64,000 bases of DNA from Streptomyces sp. NK08204 (GCF_020400585.1 NZ_JAINVF010000017.1:1-64000); one strand, 5' to 3'. Counted from the stretch's first letter, positions 1-8,960 are shown. Notes: generated by a model from the sequence alone, not told the origin. Translations and numbers: made by a program.

Positions 1-22
1 CCCACGACGTGGTCAACTCCGC

Positions 23-56
23 GTGTCGGCGGGCGGCTTGGGCCGTCCGCCGACAC
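23..56. terminator. Hairpin terminator of a gene left of the window
   Basis: A 15-bp stem (23-37 pairing with 42-56, one G-U pair) closes on a 4-base TTGG loop. No gene inside the window ends here, so it most likely terminates a gene lying to the left. It has no strong U tract, as is usual in Streptomyces. Confidence 0.6.
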
Positions 57-213
57 GGCGTCGGTGGCGGCGGATACGCTGATCACCTGATCACGTCGTA
101 CCGGGACCGGAGGGTTCGAGGCCGGTTTCGGTACGAAGGCCTGTTCAACAGGTGTGCGGAGCAAGGAAGTCGGGAAGGCCGCAGAAGCGACACGGGCGGC
201 GATGGGGGCGGGA

Positions 214-1860
214 ATGTCGGTGGGAACGGAGTGGGACGGGCCGCAGGTGCCCGTCGCCGGCGACGGTGGCCAGGCGGCCACCTTTGCGCTCGCCTCGGCG
301 GCCTATCGGGACGACCCGGTCGAGACGATCAAGAAGGCCGACAACGACTGGCACCAGTCGACGATCAAGCCCGGCCGCATCGCCCTGTTCAGACCGAGGC
401 TCGGCGAGGCTTTCTCGCGGGCCGTCGTCGACCGCATGCTCGCTGCCGGCCGCAAGCCGCTCATCCAGTCCTTCGGCGCCGAACCCCAGGTGGTGGTGGA
501 GCACTGCCTGGCGGCCAACAACATCCGCCGGGAGCGGGACAACCTGCTGTCCGTCGTCATGGTGCTGTGCGGGCTGGTCTTCCTGCCCGGCCTCATCGGC
601 TGGCTGCTCGTCTTCCAGCTGCGCACGTACGTCGCCAAGCGCGACGACAAGCGAGCCGGGACACTCGGAACGGCCCTGCTGCTCGGCGTCGGCGTCCTCG
701 CCGTGCTTTTCCTGCTGAAGATGCCGTTCACCGGTTTCTGGGCGTGGTACGCACGCGCGGCCGTCATCGCCCCGGTCGCCGGCTGGTTCTGGGCCAGGCA
801 GATCTGCGAGCGCACGGCGAAGGACCTTCGGGCCCGCTGGGACGGCCTGCTCTCCGGCACCACGGTCGGCGCCAAGGTCCCCGAGGCCGTGCCGCGCAGC
901 CCGGGCGAGACCGCCGCCGAGCAGCTGCGCCAGTCCCTGGCCCGGCTCAGCGCCGAGCAGCAGTCGAACTCGGTCTTCTACGCAGGTCCCAAGGGCATAC
1001 TCGGCATGGGCACCCGCTGGGGCGCCTGGCAGCTCGCCGAGGACCTGGTGCCCGCCGACCCCACCCGGGAGATCCACCCCTTCCGCAGCTGGGACGTCAT
1101 CCGCGCGATCCACGACCAGCTGACCCTGCTGGAGCGCGGCCCGCTGCACACCGGTGGCTTCCCCAAGCCGTCGATACGGCACTGGATCGTCACCCCGATC
1201 GGCGAGGGCGCCACGGCGGTGTCCCGGCCCGAGGGCACGGACGTCGAGGCCTTCCAGGTCAAGCCGCACGCCATACAGGACATCTGCAACAAGCAGCAGT
1301 TCGGCAGCGGCGACCGGCACTACCTGGGCGTGCAGTGGACGCTGTGGGACGGCCACCTCGTGATCACCATGATGATCACCGTGACCGTGCTGCACGAGAC
1401 CCTGCGCATCGAGGTCACGGGACACGCGCTGGGCCCGGTGAACCCGCTGTTCAACGCCAAGCCGGAGGCCCCGACCAAGGAGGTCGCCAAGACGTTCAAG
1501 CCCTGGGAGACCCGTACCGTCAAGCTCCCGCTGATCACCACCGACGAGGTGGTACGGCTCGCCGCCCGCGCCCCGCTGACCTGGTACCCGCCGCTGCTCA
1601 ACTGGCTCGGCGGCTCCCTCGTGCTGCCCGAGCCGTTCGGCCTGCGGCACGCCTGGGCCGACCAGCCGTGGCGGCACCGCTTCATGGCCGACGACGCGCT
1701 GCGCGCGGCCACTCCCGTGCTGCGGGTGGTGCACTCGGCCGCGATCAAGGTCCTGAACGACAACGGCGTGGACACCGAGAAGTTCGGCGCCCGCTCGGCC
1801 TTCCTCAGCGGCCAGGTGCAGGACCCGGCACCGAAGAAGGCCGACCTCTACGACGCGTAG
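214..1860 (+). CDS. Hypothetical membrane protein with two transmembrane segments
   Basis: About 548 aa, function not recognised. Two hydrophobic stretches lie about 110-135 (LLSVVMVLCGLVFLPGLIG) and 155-200 (LLLGVGVLAVLFLL, then AVIAPVAGWFWA). They separate a roughly 100-residue N-terminal part from a large, probably cytoplasmic, C-terminal part. That C-terminal part has hydrophilic and amphipathic stretches such as GDRHYLGVQWTLWDGHLVI and no catalytic motif that I recognise. The frame is open from a GTG at 154. I prefer the ATG at 214 because a G-rich ribosome-binding-like stretch precedes it; ATG 202 is also possible. The gene stands alone and converges on the HIT gene, with about 75 bp between the stops. 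It is probably a conserved actinobacterial membrane protein. Confidence 0.7.
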   Translation: MSVGTEWDGPQVPVAGDGGQAATFALASAAYRDDPVETIKKADNDWHQSTIKPGRIALFRPRLGEAFSRAVVDRMLAAGRKPLIQSFGAEPQVVVEHCLAANNIRRERDNLLSVVMVLCGLVFLPGLIGWLLVFQLRTYVAKRDDKRAGTLGTALLLGVGVLAVLFLLKMPFTGFWAWYARAAVIAPVAGWFWARQICERTAKDLRARWDGLLSGTTVGAKVPEAVPRSPGETAAEQLRQSLARLSAEQQSNSVFYAGPKGILGMGTRWGAWQLAEDLVPADPTREIHPFRSWDVIRAIHDQLTLLERGPLHTGGFPKPSIRHWIVTPIGEGATAVSRPEGTDVEAFQVKPHAIQDICNKQQFGSGDRHYLGVQWTLWDGHLVITMMITVTVLHETLRIEVTGHALGPVNPLFNAKPEAPTKEVAKTFKPWETRTVKLPLITTDEVVRLAARAPLTWYPPLLNWLGGSLVLPEPFGLRHAWADQPWRHRFMADDALRAATPVLRVVHSAAIKVLNDNGVDTEKFGARSAFLSGQVQDPAPKKADLYDA

Positions 1861-1935
1861 GCCTCCGGCGGCCCGGCCGGTACGGATCGCGGACCGCCGT
1901 CCGGCGGCTGCCTCTCGCCGGCCGGCGCCCGCAGA

Positions 1936-2484
1936 TCACGCCGTCGGCCAGGCCTCCGCCAGCATCTTGCGCGTGTCGGCCAGCAGCTGCGGCAGCACCT
2001 TCGTGTGGCCCACCACCGGCATGAAGTTCGTGTCGCCGCCCCAGCGCGGGACGATGTGCTGGTGCAGATGGGCCGCGATGCCGGCGCCGGCCACCGTGCC
2101 CTGGTTCATGCCGATGTTGAAGCCGTGCGCGCCGGACGCGGTGCGCAGGGCCGTCATCGCCTGCTTGGTCAGCTCGGCCAGCTCGGCCGTTTCCGGGCCG
2201 GTCAGCTCCGTGTAGTCGGCCACGTGCCGGTACGGCACGGTCATCAGGTGGCCGCCGTTGTACGGGTAGAGGTTGAGCACGGCGTACACGTGCTCCCCGC
2301 GGCGGACGATCAGCCCGTCCTCGTCGGACTTGGCCGGGAGCGAGCAGAAGGGGCAGCCGTCGTCGGCCCCCGGGCCGGTCGGCTTGTTCTCACCCTGGAT
2401 GTAGGCCATCCGGTGGGGCGTCCACAGGCGCTGGAACGCGTCCTGCGTCCCCACTCCGATCTGCTGTTCCGGCTCACTCGTCAT
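1936..2484 (-). CDS. HIT-family nucleotide-binding hydrolase/transferase
   Basis: 182 aa. The histidine-triad signature HLHQHIV lies at about 139-145, and a CPFC zinc-type pair sits at 44-47, as in the actinobacterial AP4A-phosphorylase-like branch of the HIT superfamily. Family members hydrolyse or phosphorolyse dinucleoside polyphosphates or adenylylated compounds; the substrate here is inferred only. The reading frame extends 11 codons further upstream, but the ATG at 2484 is the better start because the upstream part lies in the intergenic terminator region. The gene lies directly downstream of thrS on the same strand, separated by a strong hairpin at 2513-2558, so it is likely transcribed mostly from its own promoter or by read-through. 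Confidence 0.88.
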   Translation of the reverse strand: MTSEPEQQIGVGTQDAFQRLWTPHRMAYIQGENKPTGPGADDGCPFCSLPAKSDEDGLIVRRGEHVYAVLNLYPYNGGHLMTVPYRHVADYTELTGPETAELAELTKQAMTALRTASGAHGFNIGMNQGTVAGAGIAAHLHQHIVPRWGGDTNFMPVVGHTKVLPQLLADTRKMLAEAWPTA

Positions 2485-2512
2485 GCAACGCAGCATATGG
2501 CGTCGCCCCCCG

Positions 2513-2558
2513 GGCACGGCAAAGGCCCCCGGGCAGAACCGGGGGCCTTTGCCGTGCC
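2513..2558. terminator. Strong bidirectional-looking hairpin between thrS and HIT gene
   Basis: Near-perfect inverted repeat: GGCACGGCAAAGGCCCCCGG pairs with its complement at about 2539-2558 around a 6-base loop. It begins 21 bp after the thrS stop, reading on the minus strand, and is the obvious thrS terminator. Confidence 0.85.
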
Positions 2559-2578
2559 CCGCTCATGCGGGGATCACG

Positions 2579-4555
2579 TCACACCTGGACGCGGCGCTCC
2601 ACCACGTCGACGAGCTTGGCGATCGCCTCGTCACGCGGGATGCCGTTCTCCTGCGAGCCGTCGCGGTAGCGGAACGACACCGTGCCCGCGTTCATGTCCT
2701 CGTCACCCACGATGATCATGAACGGCACCTTCTGCTTCTGGGCCGTGCGGATCTTCTTCTGCATGCGGTCCGAGGAGGAGTCCACCTCGACCCGCAGGCC
2801 CTTCTTGCGCGCCTCGGCGGCGAACTTCTCCAGGTACTCGATGTGCGCGTCGCCCACCGGGATGCCGATCGCCTGCACCGGCGCCAGCCACGCCGGGAAC
2901 GCGCCCGCGTAGTGCTCCAGCAGCACCGCGAAGAACCGCTCGATGGAACCGAACAGCGCACGGTGGATCATGACCGGGCGCTGCTTGGAGCCGTCCGGGC
3001 CGGTGTACTCCAGGTTGAAGCGCTCGGGCAGGTTGAAGTCGAGCTGGATGGTCGACATCTGCCAGGTACGGCCGATCGCGTCCTTGGCCTGGACGGAGAT
3101 CTTCGGGCCGTAGAAGGCGGCGCCGCCCGGGTCGGGCACCAGCGGCAGGCCCTGCTTCTCGGCGACCTGGCGCAGCGTCTCGGTCGCCTCCTCCCAGACC
3201 TCGTCGGAGCCGACGAACTTGGTCTCGTCCTTGGTGGACAACTCCAGGTAGAAGTCGGTCAGGCCGTAGTCGCGCAGCAGGCCCAGAACGAACGTGAGCG
3301 TCTTGTCCAGTTCCTCGGACATCTGCTCACGGGTGCAGTAGATGTGCGCGTCGTCCTGGGTGAAGCCACGGGCGCGGGTCAGGCCGTGCACGACACCCGA
3401 CTTCTCGTACCGGTAGACGGTGCCGAACTCGAACAGGCGCAGCGGCAGTTCACGGTAGGAACGCCCACGCGCGTCGAAGATCAGGTTGTGCATCGGGCAG
3501 TTCATGGGCTTGAGGTAGTAGTCCACGCCCTCGTCGAGCTGCATGGGCGGGTACATGCCCTCGGCGTACCAGTCCAGGTGCCCGGACGTCTCGAAGAGCT
3601 TCCCCTTCGTCGCGTGCGGGGTGTAGACGAACTCGTAGCCCTCTTCCTCGTGGCGGCGGCGCGAGTAGTCCTCCATCACGCGGCGGACGATGCCGCCCTT
3701 GGGATGGAAGACGGCGAGGCCGGAGCCGATCTGCTCGGGGATCGAGAAGAGGTCCAGCTCGGTGCCGAGCTTGCGGTGGTCGCGCTTCTCGGCCTCGGCG
3801 AGGAAGTCCAGGTACGCCTTCAGCTCGTCCTTGGACGGCCAGGCGGTGCCGTAGATGCGCTGGAGCATCGGGTTCTTCTCGCTGCCGCGCCAGTAGGCGG
3901 CGGCGTTGCGCATCAGCTTGAACGCCGGGATGAGCCGGGTCGAGGGCAGGTGCGGACCGCGGCACAGGTCCTTCCAGCACAGCTCGCCGGTCTTGGCGTC
4001 CAGGTTGTCGTAGATGGTCAGCTCACCGGCGCCGACCTCGACGTCCGCGCCGTCGTCCGAGGAGGCGGAGCCCTTGAGGCCGATCAGCTCCAGCTTGTAC
4101 GGCTCGTTCGCCAGTTCCTCACGCGCGGCCTCGTCGGTGACCACGCGGCGGACGAACCTCTGCCCGCGCTTCTGGATCTCCTGCATCTTCTTCTCGATGG
4201 CCTTGAGATCCTCGGGCGTGAACGGCCGCTCGACGTCGAAGTCGTAGTAGAAGCCGTCCTTGACCGGCGGGCCGATGCCCAGCTTGGCCTCGGGGAAGAT
4301 CTCCTGCACGGCCTGCGCCATGACGTGCGCGGTGGAGTGGCGAAGGATGCCCAGGCCCTCCTCGGAGGAGATCTCGACGCCCTCGACCTCGTCGCCGTCA
4401 CGCAGCTCGTACGCGAGGTCCTTCAGCTCGCCGCCCACGCGCGCGGCGATGATGGAGCGCTCGCCCGCGAAGAGGTCGGCGGCCGTGGTGCCCGTCGTCA
4501 CCACGCGTTCGTCCCGCTCGGAATCGCGTTGGATGATCACACGGACGTCTGACAC
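2579..4555 (-). CDS. thrS: Threonine--tRNA ligase
   Basis: 658 aa, class II aminoacyl-tRNA synthetase that charges tRNA-Thr. Domains in order: an N-terminal TGS domain (about 1-65); the editing domain with HSTAHVMAQAV at about 73-83; the catalytic core with YRYEKSGVVHGLTRARGFTQ (motif 2 region) and zinc/ATP-site residues; and the C-terminal anticodon-binding domain, which includes KQKVPFMIIVGDED. The frame is open back to 4591, but I chose the GTG at 4555: AGGAGAG lies a few bases upstream and the protein then starts SDVRVI, as expected for actinobacterial ThrRS. No T-box leader is visible in the 93 bp up to the next gene. The length is normal and no residue appears to be missing. Confidence 0.97.
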   Translation of the reverse strand: MSDVRVIIQRDSERDERVVTTGTTAADLFAGERSIIAARVGGELKDLAYELRDGDEVEGVEISSEEGLGILRHSTAHVMAQAVQEIFPEAKLGIGPPVKDGFYYDFDVERPFTPEDLKAIEKKMQEIQKRGQRFVRRVVTDEAAREELANEPYKLELIGLKGSASSDDGADVEVGAGELTIYDNLDAKTGELCWKDLCRGPHLPSTRLIPAFKLMRNAAAYWRGSEKNPMLQRIYGTAWPSKDELKAYLDFLAEAEKRDHRKLGTELDLFSIPEQIGSGLAVFHPKGGIVRRVMEDYSRRRHEEEGYEFVYTPHATKGKLFETSGHLDWYAEGMYPPMQLDEGVDYYLKPMNCPMHNLIFDARGRSYRELPLRLFEFGTVYRYEKSGVVHGLTRARGFTQDDAHIYCTREQMSEELDKTLTFVLGLLRDYGLTDFYLELSTKDETKFVGSDEVWEEATETLRQVAEKQGLPLVPDPGGAAFYGPKISVQAKDAIGRTWQMSTIQLDFNLPERFNLEYTGPDGSKQRPVMIHRALFGSIERFFAVLLEHYAGAFPAWLAPVQAIGIPVGDAHIEYLEKFAAEARKKGLRVEVDSSSDRMQKKIRTAQKQKVPFMIIVGDEDMNAGTVSFRYRDGSQENGIPRDEAIAKLVDVVERRVQV

Positions 4556-4648
4556 CGGTCTCTCCTGACTGAAGGTGGATTGCGGCGCCATACCAGGAGC
4601 GCGCGCACTGGCGATCGTACCGACCCGACGGCACCGACCGCGAAACGG

Positions 4649-5872
4649 TCACCCTCCGTCCCCGGCCCCGTACGCTTCCTCGAAGAAGTCGAGGTTCTCC
4701 TGCAGCGACTTCGTCAGCCGGTCCCGCTCACCCTCGTCCACCTGTACCGGTACGACACCACAGGCGCCGGTGAGCCTGCGGAAGCCGCCCCGGCGTTCCA
4801 GCCGGCCGCGCACGCGCACCGGGAGGCCGACGAGGTGGGCGTGGCCGGCGATGCGGTAGTCCTCCTCGCCGAGGATGGCGCGGACGTGCTGGATGTCGGC
4901 ACCGGCGAGCACCCTGAGCCGTACGGTGCCCTCACCGCGCGGCCCGGAGCGGCGCAGGCGGACCACGGTGCCGGTGATGCGGACCGGCACGGACGGCTCG
5001 GCGCGCAGATAGCGGGCGCCCGCGGCGCGCAGCACGGGCAGGTCGCCGGGTGAGAACTCGACGGGTTCGACCGGGGCGGCGCAGCCCTCGGGGACGCCGG
5101 CCGCGGGTGCCCACGCGAGGGAGACCCGCGCGCCCTGCGTGCCCCGCACCAGGATGCCGATCGCCTCGGTCAGCTCGCGGCTGACGCCTGCCTCCACGGC
5201 GCCGTCGAAGGCGTCCATGGTGCCGGTGGCGCGCTGGTAGTCGATGGCCTCGCGGACCGCGTACAGCGCCTGGTGGAGGCGGACGGCGAGCGGGCGCCCC
5301 GCGTGCACGGGCACGAAGGCGGTGAGGCGGCGGCCGTCGGTGGTGGGGCCGACGAGAACGTTCTCCAGCAGGGCGGCGGCGGGGCGGCGGTGGCGGGCGC
5401 CGTGGTAACCGGCCCGTGCGCGGGTGGCCAGGGCGCCTGCGAGCAGCATCTGCCGGGCCGCGCCGCGCAGTTGCTCCTCGACGGTCCAGGGCGCGGCGCC
5501 TTCGGGTCCGCTCGGGGTGTCGCGCCACCAGCGGATCTCGTCGCTGGGCACGGCGAGGGCGATCAGCACTTCGCGCGCGGAGGGTGTCGCGCTGCGGGCG
5601 AGGGCGTACAGGGCCTCGCCGAGCAGGTCGTCGCTGTCGGGGAAGGTGCGGCTCTCGGGCACCAGCAGGCTGGTGCCGCCGGCGCACGGTCCGGGCGGGG
5701 TCCAGCGGCCGTAGCGGCCGGCCGCTCCCCCGCGCCGCTGCCAGCCGTGCCGGTGCAGCAGGGCGCCGAGCACGGCGGGGTCGACCTGGCCGGGCTCGGG
5801 GGGTCGGTTCCAGGGCAGGCCGTCGGGGTGCGGGCGCACCAGCCGTACCGGCTCGTCGTGGGGGCGGCTCAT
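4649..5872 (-). CDS. Uncharacterised protein translationally coupled to a DUF4365 protein
   Basis: 407 aa, not recognised. It is Arg/Ala/Gly-rich and predicted cytoplasmic, with no membrane segment or signal peptide. The N-terminal part (PWNRPPEP, HRHGWQRRGGAAGRYGRWTPPGP) and the C-terminal part (VRITGTVVRLRRSGP, VRLRVLAGADI, VRVRGRLERRGGFRRLTGA) suggest a C-terminal beta-rich, OB-fold-like module. This is inferred from the alternating hydrophobic pattern only. The start ATG at 5872 overlaps the stop of the upstream DUF4365 gene (ATGA), so the two proteins are probably made in a fixed ratio and may act together. thrS lies 93 bp downstream on the same strand. Confidence 0.75.
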   Translation of the reverse strand: MSRPHDEPVRLVRPHPDGLPWNRPPEPGQVDPAVLGALLHRHGWQRRGGAAGRYGRWTPPGPCAGGTSLLVPESRTFPDSDDLLGEALYALARSATPSAREVLIALAVPSDEIRWWRDTPSGPEGAAPWTVEEQLRGAARQMLLAGALATRARAGYHGARHRRPAAALLENVLVGPTTDGRRLTAFVPVHAGRPLAVRLHQALYAVREAIDYQRATGTMDAFDGAVEAGVSRELTEAIGILVRGTQGARVSLAWAPAAGVPEGCAAPVEPVEFSPGDLPVLRAAGARYLRAEPSVPVRITGTVVRLRRSGPRGEGTVRLRVLAGADIQHVRAILGEEDYRIAGHAHLVGLPVRVRGRLERRGGFRRLTGACGVVPVQVDEGERDRLTKSLQENLDFFEEAYGAGDGG

Positions 5873-6435
5873 GGCCTGCCTCCCGTCCCGACCCGCGTCA
5901 TGATCTCGCAGAGCGCACGGTCGTCGAAGATGCGTGAGGTCGGTATGCGCACAGTGGTCCGGTGCCGGCCGGTGACGGGGTGTCCGGCGAGGTTGACCCA
6001 GTAGCAGCAGTGCCGGAGGTCGAGGCGGTCGTGGCTGGCGCGCAGCCAGTCGTCCTGGGAGCGCGGGACGAGCATGACGACGAGGATCTTGTGCACCGAG
6101 ACCGGGGTGCGGGCGAGTTTGCGCAGGTGGTCGTTGTCGAGCGTGAACGAGAAGAATCGGCCCGGGGGGTTGGGTGCGACCTGGTAGGTGGCCTTCAGCT
6201 GGATCTTGATGGTGACCTCGTCGTCGACGGTGTGACCGGGTGCGCTGTGGCTGACGTGCCAGTCGATGCCGTTGTCCGGGAAGGGCTGGGACAGCGAGCA
6301 GCCGGCCGCGGCGGCGACCGCGTGCAGATAGCCCACCTGGAGCGTCTCCATGCACGCGGTGGTGGCGAGCGTGCCGCGAAGGGGGCCCGTGCGTTCGGGC
6401 AGCAGCCCGCCCCGCTCGGGCTGCGCAATGGCCAT
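5869..6435 (-). CDS. DUF4365 domain protein, probable PD-(D/E)XK-like nuclease fold
   Basis: 188 aa. It matches the pattern of the DUF4365 family: GIDWH with Asp58, followed about 20 residues later by IQLKAT (Gln79-Leu-Lys81). This arrangement (D ... QxK) is typical of degenerate PD-(D/E)XK nuclease folds, so nucleic-acid cleavage or binding is possible but unproven. The start ATG at 6435 has GGAAGG upstream. The longer open frame running to 6951 is antisense to the exonuclease gene and is not coding. The stop overlaps the start of the 407-aa partner gene by 4 bp. A DnaQ-like exonuclease is transcribed divergently from the 168-bp gap. Confidence 0.8.
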   Translation of the reverse strand: MAIAQPERGGLLPERTGPLRGTLATTACMETLQVGYLHAVAAAAGCSLSQPFPDNGIDWHVSHSAPGHTVDDEVTIKIQLKATYQVAPNPPGRFFSFTLDNDHLRKLARTPVSVHKILVVMLVPRSQDDWLRASHDRLDLRHCCYWVNLAGHPVTGRHRTTVRIPTSRIFDDRALCEIMTRVGTGGRP

Positions 6436-6603
6436 GACCAACAGCCTTCCAGGCAATGAGTTTCCCCGCTCCGGGCCGCTGAACTGCAAAGACCCGTACT
6501 CCTGTTGTGTCCTTCCGGCGTACGGCGCAAACGGCCCGGGTATCACCAAACAGGCAGAAGACGGAACGTCAGCTGCAATGTTCGGGCGAGGAGTTGGGTT
6601 GGA

Positions 6604-7329
6604 ATGACGTGCTGGTACGAGGGGCCGCTGGCCGCCTTCGACACGGAGACGACGGGCGTGGACGTCGAGACCGACCGGATCGTGTCGGCCGCCGTCGTCG
6701 TCCAGGACGCGCCGGGCACCCGGCCTCGGGTGACCCGCTGGCTGGTGAACCCGGGGGTGCCGGTGCCGGAGGCGGCGACCGCGGTGCACGGGCTGACGGA
6801 GGAGCAGTTGCAGCGCAACGGCCGCTGGCCCGCGCCGGTGATGTACGAGATAGCCGAGCAGCTGGCCGAGCACGCGGCGATGGGCCGGCCGCTGGTGGTG
6901 ATGAACGCGCCGTTCGATCTGACGTTGCTGGACCGGGAGTTGCGTCGGCACCGGGCCTCACGGCTGGACCGCTGGTTCGAGGCGACCCCGCTGCGTGTGC
7001 TGGATCCGCGGGTGCTGGACAAGCACCTCGACCGCTACCGCAAGGGCCGGCGCACGCTGGCCGACCTGTGCGTCCACTACGACGTGACGCTGGACGGGGC
7101 GCACGACGCGGCGGCGGACGCGCAGGCCGCGCTGGAGGTCGTACGGGCCGTGGGCCGCCGGTTCGCGGCGCGGCTGGAACGGCTGTCCCCCGCCGAACTG
7201 CACACGCTGCAGGCGAACTGGCACGCGGCGCAGGCACGGGGGCTTCAGGCGTGGTTCGCGCGCAGCGGTTCCGAGGAGACGGTGAGCACGGACTGGCCGC
7301 TGCGGCCGGAGCTGTCGACCGCGGCGTGA
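6604..7329 (+). CDS. DnaQ-like 3'-5' exonuclease (DEDDh)
   Basis: 241 aa, single RNase T/DnaQ-type domain. Visible motifs: ExoI DTETTG (Asp13, Glu15), ExoII around MNAPFDLTLLDREL, and ExoIII HDAAADAQA with the DEDDh histidine and final Asp. It would remove nucleotides from 3' ends in repair or as a polymerase III epsilon-like proofreader. No polymerase or other domain is fused. The start ATG at 6604 follows GGGTTGGA. The gene ends in a strong hairpin just before a tRNA gene on the opposite strand. Confidence 0.9.
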   Translation: MTCWYEGPLAAFDTETTGVDVETDRIVSAAVVVQDAPGTRPRVTRWLVNPGVPVPEAATAVHGLTEEQLQRNGRWPAPVMYEIAEQLAEHAAMGRPLVVMNAPFDLTLLDRELRRHRASRLDRWFEATPLRVLDPRVLDKHLDRYRKGRRTLADLCVHYDVTLDGAHDAAADAQAALEVVRAVGRRFAARLERLSPAELHTLQANWHAAQARGLQAWFARSGSEETVSTDWPLRPELSTAA

Positions 7330-7331
7330 AA

Positions 7332-7363
7332 AAAGGCCGGTCCGCTGCGGCGGACCGGCCTTT
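7332..7363. terminator. Hairpin terminator after exonuclease gene
   Basis: Perfect 14-bp stem AAAGGCCGGTCCGC with loop TGCG and its complement. It is flanked by A and T runs, so it can terminate the exonuclease transcript and the tRNA transcript coming from the other strand. Confidence 0.9.
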
Positions 7364-7368
7364 CCCGG

Positions 7369-7440
7369 TGGGCGATACTGGGTTCGAACCAGTGACCTCT
7401 TCGGTGTGAACGAAGCGCTCTCCCACTGAGCTAATCGCCC
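7369..7440 (-). tRNA. tRNA-Val (CAC), copy 1
   Basis: 72 nt. Acceptor stem GGGCGAT pairs with ATCGCCC, discriminator A, D-arm TAGCTCAGTGGGAGAGC, anticodon stem CTTCG/CGAAG around loop TTCACAC (anticodon CAC), and T-arm with GGTTCGAACCC. The 3' CCA is not fully encoded (ACCG). An identical copy lies at 9003-9074. Confidence 0.96.
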
Positions 7441-7479
7441 GGGAACGCACTGAACAATACAGGTACGGGCGCGCTTCCT

Positions 7480-7935
7480 TCAAATCCCTCCCGGCGTCTG
7501 CAGGCGGCGCAGCAGTCCGCGCCGTCCGGCGCGCATCATCAGCCGGTGGTTGACGCGGAAGACGGGCCGTCCCGGGACCGCTAGCCGTCTGAGCAGGGGC
7601 TTGTTCACGTCCACGACCTGGTCGTACCGCACGAGCGTCCCCGTCCCCTGGGGCATGACCGTCCAGCGGGCCCAGCCCTCGATGTCCCCGGTCATGACGA
7701 TCTCCAGGATGCCGGTGGCGGGGTCGTGACGCGTCCGGCGGGCGGTGAAGGTCAGGGCGTAGGGCAGCACGGAGCGGATGGTCAGGACGCCGGTGGCGTC
7801 GTCGCGCCGGGTCACCGCCCGCACCTGCGGCCACCAGCGGGGATAGTCCTCGGGCCGTTCGAGTACCGCGAAGACTGCGGCGGGCGGGGCGGGCAGGGAC
7901 CAGCGGCTGCGGAAGCGGTAGTGCGTGCGGTCCAT
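7480..7935 (-). CDS. SRPBCC (START-like) family protein
   Basis: 151 aa. A single SRPBCC/polyketide-cyclase-like fold: an N-terminal strand (HYRFRSRWSLPAPPAAVFAVL), then ERPEDYPRWWPQV, typical of these ligand-binding proteins, strands in the middle, and a C-terminal helix (RVNHRLMMRAGRRGLLRRL). Members bind hydrophobic small molecules; no ligand can be assigned from sequence. It lies alone between two identical tRNA-Val genes and downstream of decayed sequence, but is itself intact and of normal length. Confidence 0.85.
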   Translation of the reverse strand: MDRTHYRFRSRWSLPAPPAAVFAVLERPEDYPRWWPQVRAVTRRDDATGVLTIRSVLPYALTFTARRTRHDPATGILEIVMTGDIEGWARWTVMPQGTGTLVRYDQVVDVNKPLLRRLAVPGRPVFRVNHRLMMRAGRRGLLRRLQTPGGI

Positions 7936-8337
7936 GCACAGAGTCTGCCCCGGTGGCGACGTGGAGGGGAGCAGGCGTACTCATGTGCCGTGCCGTGACG
8001 GGGGCAATGCTGTGGAACGCGGCCCGATCGAGCCTCATGAGCGTGGCGTCGCCGGTCTGCACGGCCGCGTAGGCGTCGAGGCGTGAGTGGCCTTTGGGGA
8101 GCAGCGTTCCGGAGTTGGGCCGTAGCGGGCGGCCTGTTCGCTCGGCGCACAGTTCGCCCAGGCCGAAGACGGCGGTGGTGAGGAAGTGGCAGAAGCGGCG
8201 GCAGGTGGTGTGGGCGATGCGCTGCTGTTCGGCCTGTCGCAGTACACACCGGGGCCAGTGCACAGGGCGCACATGATGTCGTCCTCCGCCTACGTCTTGC
8301 CGTTCCGGCGGAGGCAGAAGTGGTACGGGTGCACGAT
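7936..8337. other. Gene-poor stretch with short unrecognised fragments
   Basis: About 400 bp between the SRPBCC gene and the broken solute-binding-protein gene. On the minus strand one frame reads CRRFCHFLTTAVFGLGELC followed by RPNSGTLLPKGHSRLDAYAA. It looks protein-like but has no start, no RBS, and no family that I recognise. It is probably decayed coding DNA. Confidence 0.4.
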
Positions 8338-8755
8338 GGCCTTCTTGTCGACGACGAGCGCCCGGGTGGTGGAACCGACGGGAGCGCCGAGTTGCTTTCT
8401 GCCGGCCTCGCCGAGCTTCTTGGCGCCGCACGGAAGTGATGCGGGCTCAGATTGCCTTCCCGCATCCGTGAGTGGAGGTCGAGCGGAATACCGTGCTTGT
8501 CGTATGTCGGAAGAAATGTGACGGGGTTTTGGAAAAACGTCCGTGGGATTTCCGCCGGTGGCCTGCGTCTGGAACTTCTCCCAGAGAGATTGATACGTCT
8601 GGAAGTCAGTCTTGACTTTGATCTTCGGGTACTTCTTCTCGAGGAGCGCGATCGTCTGGTTGATCTTCTTGGCCCGCACCCCGGCACCCCACCAAGAGTC
8701 ACGGACCGTCACCGACCCGCCTGTAGACGCTGCCGCCGCAGGCGTCGCCGCGGCG
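8338..8755 (-). pseudogene. Broken ABC-transporter sugar/solute-binding protein fragment
   Basis: Pieces of an extracellular solute-binding protein can be read by changing frame. They are SVTVRDSWWGAGV, INQTIALLEKKYPKIKVKTD and LWEKFQTQATGGNPTDVF in one frame; then NPVTFLPTYDKHGIPLDL and REGNLSPHHFR in a second frame; then KKLGEAGRKQLGAPVGSTTR and ALVVDKKA back in the first. So there are at least two frameshifts, near 8525 and 8425. The N-terminal signal peptide and more than half of the C-terminal portion are missing, and no permease genes are nearby. The fragment matches the beginning of a family-1 sugar-binding protein and is clearly non-functional. Confidence 0.8.
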
Positions 8756-8960
8756 CGTGAATCGTGCTGAGCAAGCGCTCGCCGGCAGGCCGGGCGAAAG
8801 CGGTGGGCGAGGGCGCCGCCGGGTGCTTGGCCGACCACTCGAACTGGGCGTGACGGGGCGCTCACAGGCAGGGGTGAGGCGGGTGGCGGCTGGAAGCTGC
8901 GCCGGGACAAGGAGGCGGGCGGGGCCCGGCGGGGAGGGCGCGATGGGTGCGGGAAACACC

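Noticed and set aside
9..2024. 671-codon plus-strand frame overlapping the first gene
   Set aside because: Arg/Pro/Ala-rich out-of-frame shadow of the membrane-protein gene at 214-1860, which has real hydrophobic helices and better codon use.
4556..4648. T-box leader before thrS
   Set aside because: The gap is only 93 bp and lacks the T-box sequence and specifier stem.
6569..8431. Long minus-strand frame spanning the tRNA-Val gene
   Set aside because: It runs through a tRNA gene, a terminator and the exonuclease antisense strand, and cannot be a single real gene.
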